From assembly GCA_905215095.1 (NCBI GenBank), contig CAJMOL010000048.1:1-8914 (forward strand): a stretch of 8,914 nt of DNA, in the 5' to 3' direction. A program made the translations under genes and the position numbers. The DNA is from an uncultured bacterium. GTDB taxonomy: Bacteria; Actinomycetota; Coriobacteriia; Coriobacteriales; Coriobacteriaceae. How positions within the stretch are numbered: position 1 is the first letter of the stretch; the number at the start of each line of letters is the position of its first letter. Below are positions 1 through 5,827 of this stretch, piece by piece. The notes under the pieces were generated by a model, which had not been told where the DNA came from, did no database searches, and was given only the letters and a program-made list of their open reading frames with translations.

Positions 1-1266
1 TCGGACGGCGTCATCACCGACCACCATCCAGTGCTCGATACCTATCTGTACGGATGGTTTACCGACCTGGGTCGTGCGATAGGAAGCGTTGATGCTGGGG
101 CGTACGCCTTCTGCCTGGTACAGGCGTTTCTGACGGCGTGTGCCCTGGCGTGCTGCCTTGTTTTGGTACGCCGCATGGGCGGCGGACGTGGCGTTTGCCT
201 GACACTGCTGGCGTTTTTGTGCCTATATTGGCACCTTCCCATTTATGCCTCGGCCATGGCAAAGGACGCCACCTTCCTGCCTTTTTTCCTACTGTTCCCG
301 GTTGCTTCCATTGAGGTCATGCGTTCGAGGGGGCAACTCTTGAGGGTCCCCGGTTTCCTTGCTGTATACGTTGCACTTCTGCTTCTGGTTTCGCTGACGC
401 GTAAGACCGGCCTGATTCTCGTGCTGATCGTCCTGGTTGTCGTGTTCTTCAAGGTGGCGGGTCGGCGCGGGCGAGTTGTCGTTGCGGCAATGGCGGTCGG
501 CGCTTCTCTGTTTATGGCGGTCCTTATGCTCAGGGCCGTGCTTCCCGCTTTGGGGTGCGAGCCTGGTGGCAAGCAGGAGGTCTACGGTCTCATGTTTCAG
601 CAATCCGCGTTGCTGATGCGTGACCACGGGGACGAGCTTCCGGAATGGCAGCGTCAAGAGATCGAGCGCGCCATCGGGGAGGATGGGAAGAACAATTACA
701 CGTGGTTTTTAACCGACTCCGTTAAAGACCCCACGTTTGGTAAGGCCGACGAGCTCGATTTTGCAGCCTATTTTGGCGCGTGGGTAGAGGGGCTCCTGCA
801 GCATCCACTTTGTTATCTCGAGGCGTATCTGGGAGTGCAGGTTGGCTGGTATGCCATGCCGGTGGCGGGAAGCGAGGCCATATCGCCCTATGTGACTCCT
901 GTCGACGGGCACAACGTGAGCCATGTGTTTCCCCGCTCGCGGGACCTGGGATTGAGCTGGTCCGATGCGACCTTGGGGCGCGGTGTCGAGTCGCTCGTCT
1001 CATGGTTTCAGTCGACGCCGGTCGGCATGCTTATTGGCGCCAAGGCGCTTTGGTCGACCTGGGGTATGGCGTTTCTGCTGTTGGAGATAAAACGTCGTGC
1101 GCCCCAGAAACTCTATCTGATGGCGCCGCTCGTTGCGGCAAACCTTGTTCTTTGGATCTCGCCGACGTCGTACACGACCGAGTCAATGCGCTATCTGCTG
1201 CCGTTGCTGTTCTGGCTGCCCGTGAGTGCAGCGATGACTTTTGCCAGTGTTACACCGACCGAATGA
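1..1266 (+). CDS. Polytopic membrane protein, 5'-truncated (DUF6020-like)
   Basis: The reading frame is open from base 1 and ends at TGA 1264-1266, so the true start lies outside the window and 421 codons are visible. A GTG at base 31 opens the longest internal ORF but has no good ribosome site, and the frame upstream reads on as protein. The first visible residues include DHHPVLDTYLYGWF, followed by a Leu-Gly stretch. I associate an N/D-x-HPV-x-T-x-x-x-G pattern with DUF6020-type membrane proteins, which are distantly like GT-C glycosyltransferases. Hydrophobic segments lie near visible codons 34-56, 64-82, 90-107, 117-132, 136-153 and 159-182. A soluble loop of about 150 residues follows, then segments near 341-361, 372-387 and 398-416. 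The last contains ESMRYLLPLLFW, an E-x-x-RYLLPL signature also typical of these proteins. The substrate is unknown, and a role in cell-surface glycan or lipid-linked sugar handling is only a guess. It converges on the methyltransferase gene. Confidence 0.8.
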   Translation, partial: SDGVITDHHPVLDTYLYGWFTDLGRAIGSVDAGAYAFCLVQAFLTACALACCLVLVRRMGGGRGVCLTLLAFLCLYWHLPIYASAMAKDATFLPFFLLFPVASIEVMRSRGQLLRVPGFLAVYVALLLLVSLTRKTGLILVLIVLVVVFFKVAGRRGRVVVAAMAVGASLFMAVLMLRAVLPALGCEPGGKQEVYGLMFQQSALLMRDHGDELPEWQRQEIERAIGEDGKNNYTWFLTDSVKDPTFGKADELDFAAYFGAWVEGLLQHPLCYLEAYLGVQVGWYAMPVAGSEAISPYVTPVDGHNVSHVFPRSRDLGLSWSDATLGRGVESLVSWFQSTPVGMLIGAKALWSTWGMAFLLLEIKRRAPQKLYLMAPLVAANLVLWISPTSYTTESMRYLLPLLFWLPVSAAMTFASVTPTE

Positions 1267-1309
1267 AGCAGGGCCGCGTGCACATTATGCCCGCGGCCCT
1301 GCTTCATTC
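1261..1309. terminator. 18-bp perfect hairpin between convergent genes
   Basis: Bases 1261-1278 (GAATGAAGCAGGGCCGCG) are the exact reverse complement of 1292-1309, with a 13-base loop. The TGA stop of the membrane protein gene (1264-1266) sits inside the left arm, and the rlmD stop (1316-1318) lies 7 bp beyond the right arm. The position between converging genes points to a bidirectional terminator. There is no proper T-run on either side, so termination may rely on stem strength or another factor. Confidence 0.75.
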
Positions 1310-1315
1310 ATGTGG

Positions 1316-2629
1316 TTAGTTGCGCTTGAGGTGGACGACGGTTTCGCAGTGGAAGGTTTGCGGGAATAGGTCGACCGGCGTGATCTTGACGGGGGAGAAG
1401 GTGCCTTCCTCGACAAAGCGCTTGAGATCGCGCGCCAGGGTGGCAGGGTCGCAGCTCACATAGGCGACATCGCGCGCACTCGTGCTGGCGATGAGGTCGA
1501 TGGCCTCGGGCGCCAAGCCCGCGCGTGGTGGGTCGACCACCAGGACATCGGCGTCCTGGTCGGGGAACTCGCGCACGGCATCGCCGCCGATGACGTCGAC
1601 GTTATCGAGCTTGTTGATCTCCAGGTTGCGACGCAGGTCGCGCACGGCCGGGCCGTAGGCCTCGACGGCGGCGACAAAGTCGCAGCGGCGGGCGAGCGGC
1701 AAGGTAAAGGTGCCGGCACCGCAGTACAGGTCCACGGCAAGCTCGTCTTCCTGCGGATCGAGCGCCTCCATAACGAGCTCGATCAAAATCTCGGCGCCCT
1801 TGGTGTTGACCTGGAAAAAAGACGGGGCAGACAAGCGCATCTGACCCTCGGCGATATTCTCGGTCCATGAGCCCTCTCCGGCGAGCATTTCGACCTTGGA
1901 GACACGGCGGGCCTTCTTTTCGCCCTTGCTCATCACACGCACGATGCTCGTGGGATGAGTGGCGTCCGCCAGCACGCGGGAGACCTGCGAGCGCGGAAAA
2001 GAGCCTGTCGGCGTCCAGAGTGCGACCTCGAGTGCCTTGGTGCGGCGCGATGCGCGAATGCCCACGCGTTCGAGCCCCAAGTCATGGCTGCCGCTTAGAT
2101 AGTTAAGTGCGCCGACGACCGATTTGAGTGCCTTCGGGAAGCGCTTATCGAACAGCGGACACATATCGACGGTCACGATTTTGCTGGGGTCGACACCGTG
2201 CATGCCAAGGCGCACGCGACCGTTGACGACGGTCGGTTCGAGCTCGATTTTATTGCGGTAGCCCCAGTCGTCCTTGGTGTGGCAGATGGGCTGTACCAAC
2301 TCATCGACCTGCTCAGGAGCGAACTTGCCGATGCGCTCGAGCGTGGAGCGCAGGTTTTGCTCCTTGGCGGCGAGCTGTGCCGTGCGTAAGAGATTGCCCC
2401 ACGAGCAGCCGCCGCAGATGCCCACGAAGGGGCAGGGGGGCTGAATGCGATCGGGGCTCGGCTCCAGAATCTCGGTCGTGCGGGCGCGCATAAACGACTT
2501 GCCGTCCTGCACGACCTCGGCTTCGACGGTGTCGCCTGCCACGGCGCCCTGCACAAAGACGGCCTTGCCGTTGTCGGCGTGCGCCAGACCGTCGGCGCCG
2601 TAGGTCATCGATTCTATAGTGAGCTTCAT
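1316..2629 (-). CDS. rlmD: 23S rRNA (uracil-C5)-methyltransferase, RlmD/RumA type
   Basis: This is a class I SAM-dependent RNA methyltransferase that puts a methyl group on C5 of a uracil in 23S rRNA (U1939 in E. coli). Numbering is from the ATG at 2629. A TRAM-like beta domain covers about residues 1-58. The iron-sulfur cysteines follow the RumA pattern C-x5-C-x2-C (Cys66, 72, 75), with the fourth at Cys157 in DMCPL. The SAM-binding motif DLYCGAGTF is near residue 300, and DPPRAGL is near 366. The catalytic cysteine is Cys393 in YVSCDPATL, and the base-abstracting Glu429 is in HCETVVHL. All key residues are present and the length of 437 aa is normal. I chose the start at 2629 because the protein then begins MKLTIESMTYG directly at the TRAM domain and follows a CAGGGA element. 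The frame could start 12 codons earlier (2665), but I see no ribosome site there. The exact target base cannot be settled here, since gram-positive RlmD and RlmCD homologues look alike. Confidence 0.93.
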   Translation of the reverse strand: MKLTIESMTYGADGLAHADNGKAVFVQGAVAGDTVEAEVVQDGKSFMRARTTEILEPSPDRIQPPCPFVGICGGCSWGNLLRTAQLAAKEQNLRSTLERIGKFAPEQVDELVQPICHTKDDWGYRNKIELEPTVVNGRVRLGMHGVDPSKIVTVDMCPLFDKRFPKALKSVVGALNYLSGSHDLGLERVGIRASRRTKALEVALWTPTGSFPRSQVSRVLADATHPTSIVRVMSKGEKKARRVSKVEMLAGEGSWTENIAEGQMRLSAPSFFQVNTKGAEILIELVMEALDPQEDELAVDLYCGAGTFTLPLARRCDFVAAVEAYGPAVRDLRRNLEINKLDNVDVIGGDAVREFPDQDADVLVVDPPRAGLAPEAIDLIASTSARDVAYVSCDPATLARDLKRFVEEGTFSPVKITPVDLFPQTFHCETVVHLKRN

Positions 2630-2675
2630 ATCCCTGCCTGTCATTCGCGTTGTTGTTCGCACCATGGTAGCAGGG

Positions 2676-2719
2676 AAAAGCGCCCCGCATCCGAGGCTTT
2701 CCTCAAATGCGGGGCGCTT
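2676..2719 (-). terminator. Rho-independent terminator of ppk1
   Basis: A 13-bp perfect stem (2678-2690 with 2707-2719) is capped by an inner GAGG/CCTC stem (2693-2696 with 2701-2704) and a CTTT loop. Read on the minus strand, the stem ends in a four-T run followed by CCC. It lies 23 bp after the ppk1 stop and just before rlmD, so most ppk1 transcripts should end here and rlmD should have its own promoter or depend on read-through. Confidence 0.8.
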
Positions 2720-2740
2720 CTACAAACTGCTTCTACAAAC
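2716..2740. repeat. Short tandem repeat, period 13
   Basis: GCTTCTACAAAC occurs at 2716-2727 and again at 2729-2740, separated by one base. It lies between the ppk1 stop codon and its terminator, and its first copy overlaps the terminator arm. It is probably a small slippage duplication, and I infer no function. Confidence 0.6.
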
Positions 2741-2742
2741 GA

Positions 2743-5238
2743 CTATTTCGTCTTGCCGGTAATGAGCGTCTTAAGACCCAGGCCGATCAGACCCAGGCCC
2801 ATGCGCACGCGGCCGGGGCGATGGCGCTCGATGGCCTTGGTCTTACCGGCGGGCTTATCGCGACGGGCGCTTGTCTCGGGTGCGGGCTTGGTGACCTGCG
2901 GCTCGGGCTGAGGTGCAGGTGCAGGCTCGGGCTCAATGACGGTCGCCTGGACCTTCTGAACCTTGGGCGCTTTCTCCACGGCGGGCTCTGCGGCAGCCTC
3001 GGGCTCATTCACCGGGGGAGCGGCAATCGCTTCCGGTTTGGCAACTGCCCCATGTTCAACCTCGGCCTGAATAGCTTCTTCGGCCACACGTTCCTTCTCC
3101 TGTGCGCGCTGCTGCGCGGCGGCCTCGGCGTTGCGATAGGCACGCTCCAGTAGAGCTTCCTGCGAGTTGAAGGGTTTCTCACCCTCTGCACACTCCACGG
3201 GGACCCAGGTGCCGTCGCTCGTGAGGCTGCGTGCCTTTACGTTGTCGCGCAGCTGCATGCCCATGTATTCGTGCACCAGGGCGCGGCAGGTGGGGTCGAG
3301 CACGGGGAAGGCGATCTCCACGCGGTGCTCGGTGTTGCGCGTCATCATGTCTGCCGAGCTCAGGTAAATCATGTCCGAGTCCACGCCGAAAGCATAGACG
3401 CGCGCGTGCTCCAAAAAGCGTCCGACGATGGAGCGGACATGCACGTTCTCGGTCTTGCCCGGAACACCGGGCTTGAGGCACGAGATGCCTCGGATGATCA
3501 TGTCTACGCGGACTCCTGCGCACGATGCCTCGGCGATCTTGTCGATGACCTCGCGGTCGGTGAGCGAGTTGAGCTTAAAGAACACGCGGGCGGGCTCGCC
3601 GGCAAGGGCGCGCTGGATCTCGCGGTCAAGCCCGCGCATGATGAGCGGTTTCAGTCCGACGGGCGCCACACCCAGGAAGCGGTAGTCGCCGCGCAGGTTG
3701 CCCAGCGACAGGTTGCGGAAGAACAGGTTGGCGTCCTCGCCGATGCCGGGATGGGCTGTCATGAGCATAAAGTCGCTGTAGAGCTTGGCCGTCTTCTCGT
3801 TAAAGTTGCCGGTGCCCAACAGCGTCAGGCGTGTAAGCGCCATGCCCTCGCGATAGGTGAGCTGGCAGATCTTTGAGTGGCATTTAAAGCCCTCGGAACC
3901 ATAGATGACGGTGCAGCCGGCCTCTTCCAGGCGCTCGGCCCACTCGATGTTGTTCTGCTCGTCAAAGCGTGCGCGGAGCTCCATGAGCACCGTGACCTCT
4001 TTGCCGTTCTCGGCAGCATCGATCAGCGACTCGCATAGGCGGCTCTGCTTGGCCACGCGGTAGAGCGTGATGCGCAACGAGATGCACTCGGGGTCGTAGG
4101 CGGCCTCGTGTACCAGATCCAGGAAGGGGTTCATGGCCTCATAGGGATAAAAGAGCAGCTTGTCGTGCTGAAGTACCTGCTCGCGGATGGAGCGGGTCAT
4201 GTCGATGGTGGGATTGGGCTGCGGCTTAAACGGCGTAAAGAGCAGCTCGTTGCGCAGGTGCTCGGGAATCTTGCCCTCAATGCCAAAGACGTAGCCCAGG
4301 TTGAGCGGGATATCGCAGGTAAAGACCGAGCGACGCGAAAGCTCGAGCGCCTTGCGGATAGTCTTGAGCGTCGCCTTCTCGAGCGATCCCGAGACCGCGA
4401 GCACTACCGGCTGCAGGCGCAGGCGCTTCTTGAGAATGCGCTTCATGTGCTGGCGGTAGTCCTCTTCCTCCTCGACGCCCTCGCCGTCCGGATCGATGTC
4501 AGCGTTGCGGGTGACGCGGATCAGCGCACGATCCAGCGGCTTATAGGAGCCAAAGCAGCTGTCCAGGCAGGCGAGGATGACGTCCTCGAGCAAGATGTAG
4601 GAGTAGGTGCCGGTGGGCGAGGGGATTTCGACCACGCGGTTCATCGAGGCGGGAATCTCGATAAGGCCCAGCAGGCTCTCCTCGTCGGTGGCACCGTCCA
4701 GACCACAGGCCAGATAGAGCGCGCCATTGCGCAGGTTGGGGAAGGGGTGGCGAGGATCGATGACCAGCGGCGAGATGACCGGTGACACGTAGGCCTGGAA
4801 GTAGCGGGTTACAAAGGTGCGCTCCTCGGGCGTAAGCGAATCGATGCGGGCGCGGTGAACGCCCAAGGTGTCGAGCTTGCCCTCGATGCTCTTAAAGATG
4901 GACTCCCAACGGGTAAGGAGCCCGGGCAGCTCCGCCATGACAGCGTCGACCTGTTCGGAGGCGGTCATATTGCTCTTGTTGTCGACAGGCTGCTTTTTGA
5001 GCTCGGCAAGGTCGGACAGGCCACCCACGCGCACCATAAGGAACTCATCGAGGTTTGACTCGAAGATCGAGACGAACTTAAGGCGCTCGAACAGCGGCAC
5101 GGACTCATCAAAAGCCTCGTCGAGCACGCGGTTGTCAAAGCGTAGCCAGCTGAGCTCTCGGTTTTGCGTGTACGAGAAGTCGCGCGGCGGCTTGCGCAGC
5201 TTAGCGGCCTTTTGCTTCTTTTCGATTTTGCTCGGCAT
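2743..5238 (-). CDS. ppk1: Polyphosphate kinase 1 with extended C-terminal tail
   Basis: PPK1 reversibly transfers the gamma phosphate of ATP to inorganic polyphosphate, using a phosphohistidine intermediate. Numbering is from the ATG at 5238. The N-terminal domain begins with NRELSWLRFDNRVLDEA (about residues 26-42), followed by FESNLDEFLMVRVGGL. The ATP-binding and catalytic domains hold LLFYPYEAMNPF, YGSEGFKCHSKI with the probable phosphohistidine His454, TGNFNEKTA, GRFLEHARVYAFG with the second conserved His611, and LSSADMMTRNTEHRVE. The core ends near residue 690, the usual family length. About 140 further residues follow: a charged, coiled-coil-like stretch, an Ala/Pro/Glu-rich linker, and a basic, glycine-rich hydrophobic end (VRMGLGLIGLGLKTLITGK). 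The start is uncertain. ATGs at 5238 and 5244 and a GTG at 5283 are all in frame, and only a weak GGA lies before 5238. The gene is divergent from arcA and followed by a terminator. Confidence 0.95.
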   Translation of the reverse strand: MPSKIEKKQKAAKLRKPPRDFSYTQNRELSWLRFDNRVLDEAFDESVPLFERLKFVSIFESNLDEFLMVRVGGLSDLAELKKQPVDNKSNMTASEQVDAVMAELPGLLTRWESIFKSIEGKLDTLGVHRARIDSLTPEERTFVTRYFQAYVSPVISPLVIDPRHPFPNLRNGALYLACGLDGATDEESLLGLIEIPASMNRVVEIPSPTGTYSYILLEDVILACLDSCFGSYKPLDRALIRVTRNADIDPDGEGVEEEEDYRQHMKRILKKRLRLQPVVLAVSGSLEKATLKTIRKALELSRRSVFTCDIPLNLGYVFGIEGKIPEHLRNELLFTPFKPQPNPTIDMTRSIREQVLQHDKLLFYPYEAMNPFLDLVHEAAYDPECISLRITLYRVAKQSRLCESLIDAAENGKEVTVLMELRARFDEQNNIEWAERLEEAGCTVIYGSEGFKCHSKICQLTYREGMALTRLTLLGTGNFNEKTAKLYSDFMLMTAHPGIGEDANLFFRNLSLGNLRGDYRFLGVAPVGLKPLIMRGLDREIQRALAGEPARVFFKLNSLTDREVIDKIAEASCAGVRVDMIIRGISCLKPGVPGKTENVHVRSIVGRFLEHARVYAFGVDSDMIYLSSADMMTRNTEHRVEIAFPVLDPTCRALVHEYMGMQLRDNVKARSLTSDGTWVPVECAEGEKPFNSQEALLERAYRNAEAAAQQRAQEKERVAEEAIQAEVEHGAVAKPEAIAAPPVNEPEAAAEPAVEKAPKVQKVQATVIEPEPAPAPQPEPQVTKPAPETSARRDKPAGKTKAIERHRPGRVRMGLGLIGLGLKTLITGKTK

Positions 5239-5255
5239 ATGCATCTGTCCGTTCA

Positions 5256-5270
5256 GTCCCCGCAGGGGAC
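5256..5270. promoter_or_regulatory. Small GC hairpin just upstream of ppk1
   Basis: GTCCCC-GCA-GGGGAC is a perfect inverted repeat with 6-bp arms and a 3-base loop, about 17 bp before the preferred ppk1 ATG. In the transcript it would sit right against the ribosome-binding region. It could be a leader hairpin or an operator. If translation really begins at the GTG at 5283, it would be coding sequence instead. Confidence 0.45.
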
Positions 5271-5432
5271 GGTAGCCTAACACTATTCACTATTGTCTCA
5301 ATTTAGTCGACTTGCGGCACGGACGTATTGTGCGAACGGTATCTTTACCTACTTCTTACGCTGTCAAGCATGCAACTAACTGCCCAACTCGTTTTGAAAA
5401 CAATCTATATCCATACTCAACTGGTGAGAAAG

Positions 5433-5450
5433 TATGAATAAGAATGATTG
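5433..5450 (+). promoter_or_regulatory. Candidate ARG box (ArgR/AhrC site) before arcA
   Basis: TATGAATAAGAATGATTG resembles the B. subtilis AhrC consensus CATGAATAAAAATGCAAG, which I recall from the literature. It matches in the ATGAATAA and AATG blocks. A second TGAAT half-site follows at 5456-5460. ArgR/AhrC activates arginine catabolic genes in several bacteria, so this would suit arginine-responsive arcA control. It is about 285 bp upstream of the likely transcription start, which is far for a classical activator site. AT-rich DNA also yields such matches by chance. Confidence 0.35.
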
Positions 5451-5646
5451 CAAGCTGAATATAATCGAATCCAAATCGAATCGCGGACAAACAACATATA
5501 TATGCAGAAAACCGTTTAAGCTATGCAATTCCTAAACATGAAAATAATTGTGCAATCTGGCTTAATTCCTTAGAAAAAAGAACGTTTACCTTTGAAAACC
5601 TGCTTTAGAAAACTGAAGTGCATCATGGGGGAATCATATGCGATAT

Positions 5647-5678
5647 ACCGTTCATCGCACTTTGCTGACCGTTCGGGG
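5647..5678 (+). promoter_or_regulatory. Paired CCGTTC boxes, 21 bp apart (arcA copy 1)
   Basis: CCGTTC occurs at 5648-5653 (ACCGTTCATCG) and 5669-5674 (ACCGTTCGGGG), exactly 21 bp apart, or two helical turns, on the same face of the DNA. The second box is 11 bp before the proposed -35. The same arrangement with the same spacing stands before the second arcA, in sequence that has otherwise drifted. That argues for binding sites of a dimeric or cooperative activator. The protein is unknown. Confidence 0.6.
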
Positions 5679-5684
5679 GCGAGG

Positions 5685-5713
5685 TGGAATTGCGGGTGGT
5701 TTTTGGATATAAC
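5685..5713 (+). promoter_or_regulatory. Probable arcA promoter, copy 1
   Basis: A TATAAC -10 element at 5708-5713 sits in the block TTTTGGATATAA, which the second copy shares almost exactly. The matching -35 position, 17 bp upstream, reads TGGAAT (5685-5690), a poor fit to TTGACA. A good -10 with a poor -35 just downstream of paired boxes is typical of activator-dependent promoters. Transcription would start near 5720 and give a leader of about 78 nt. Confidence 0.5.
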
Positions 5714-5740
5714 TAGAGCTGTCAGCAAGCAGCGTCCCAT

Positions 5741-5827
5741 ACGGAGGGGCGCTAACGAATCGGCCCTGACAGGGGCCCGAAAGAAAGGTAGGAGGCCATG
5801 ACGAAAGGTCTGCACGTGCCTTCCGAG
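5741..5827 (+). repeat. Direct repeat, copy 1: arcA leader plus first codons
   Basis: These 87 bp recur at 8828-8914, cut off by the window's end, with a single mismatch (G at 5772, A at 8859) and no gap. The offset is exactly 3087 bp. The repeat covers the end of the leader, the hairpin, the ribosome site and the first ten codons of arcA, and probably continues through the gene beyond the window. Confidence 0.97.
5760..5780 (+). promoter_or_regulatory. Leader hairpin before arcA ribosome site, copy 1
   Basis: TCGG (5760-5763) pairs with CCGA (5777-5780), and CCCT (5764-5767) pairs with GGGG (5772-5775) through a terminal U-G wobble. One bulged C is at 5776 and the loop is GACA. Ten bases downstream is the ribosome site AAAGGTAGGAGG (5784-5795), whose AGGAGG is only two bases from the ATG. 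There is no T-run, so this is not a terminator. It may stabilise the message or control initiation. Confidence 0.5.

Larger units (their letters stand above)
5284..5797. promoter_or_regulatory. Divergent ppk1/arcA intergenic region
   Basis: These 514 bp are much richer in A and T than the flanking genes, and no protein gene is convincing. Next to ppk1 is a tandem CACTATT repeat (5281-5294). Its transcripts would start leftward, and TTGAGA (minus strand, about 5302-5297) with TAGGCT 16 bp further on is a weak candidate promoter. On the arcA side I see a GCGAACGGTA box at 5332-5341, an ARG-box-like site, a direct repeat AATCGAATC (5463-5471 and 5474-5482), a pair of CCGTTC boxes, a -10 element and the leader. 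From about 5590 on, the sequence aligns in diverged form with the region before the second arcA. Confidence 0.7.

Noticed and set aside
780..1319. 179-codon plus-strand frame within the membrane protein gene
   Set aside because: It overlaps the C-terminal half of a clear membrane protein in another frame, has no hydrophobic pattern of its own, and ends inside the intergenic hairpin region.
3271..3876. 201-codon plus-strand frame, with others such as 4108-4785, within ppk1
   Set aside because: These are antisense shadows of the ppk1 coding sequence, with no ribosome sites or recognisable domains. The minus-strand protein has the full set of PPK1 motifs.
5249..5256. CCGTTC look-alike next to the ppk1 start
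   Set aside because: It is a single box without a partner at 21 bp, and it falls in the ppk1 ribosome-binding region or N-terminal codons, so it is probably coincidental.
5592..5801. 69-codon leader ORF overlapping the arcA start as ATGA
   Set aside because: It begins at a TTG without a ribosome site and would precede the likely transcription start. In the second copy the same frame has a stop at 8817-8819 and indels upstream, so it is not conserved.
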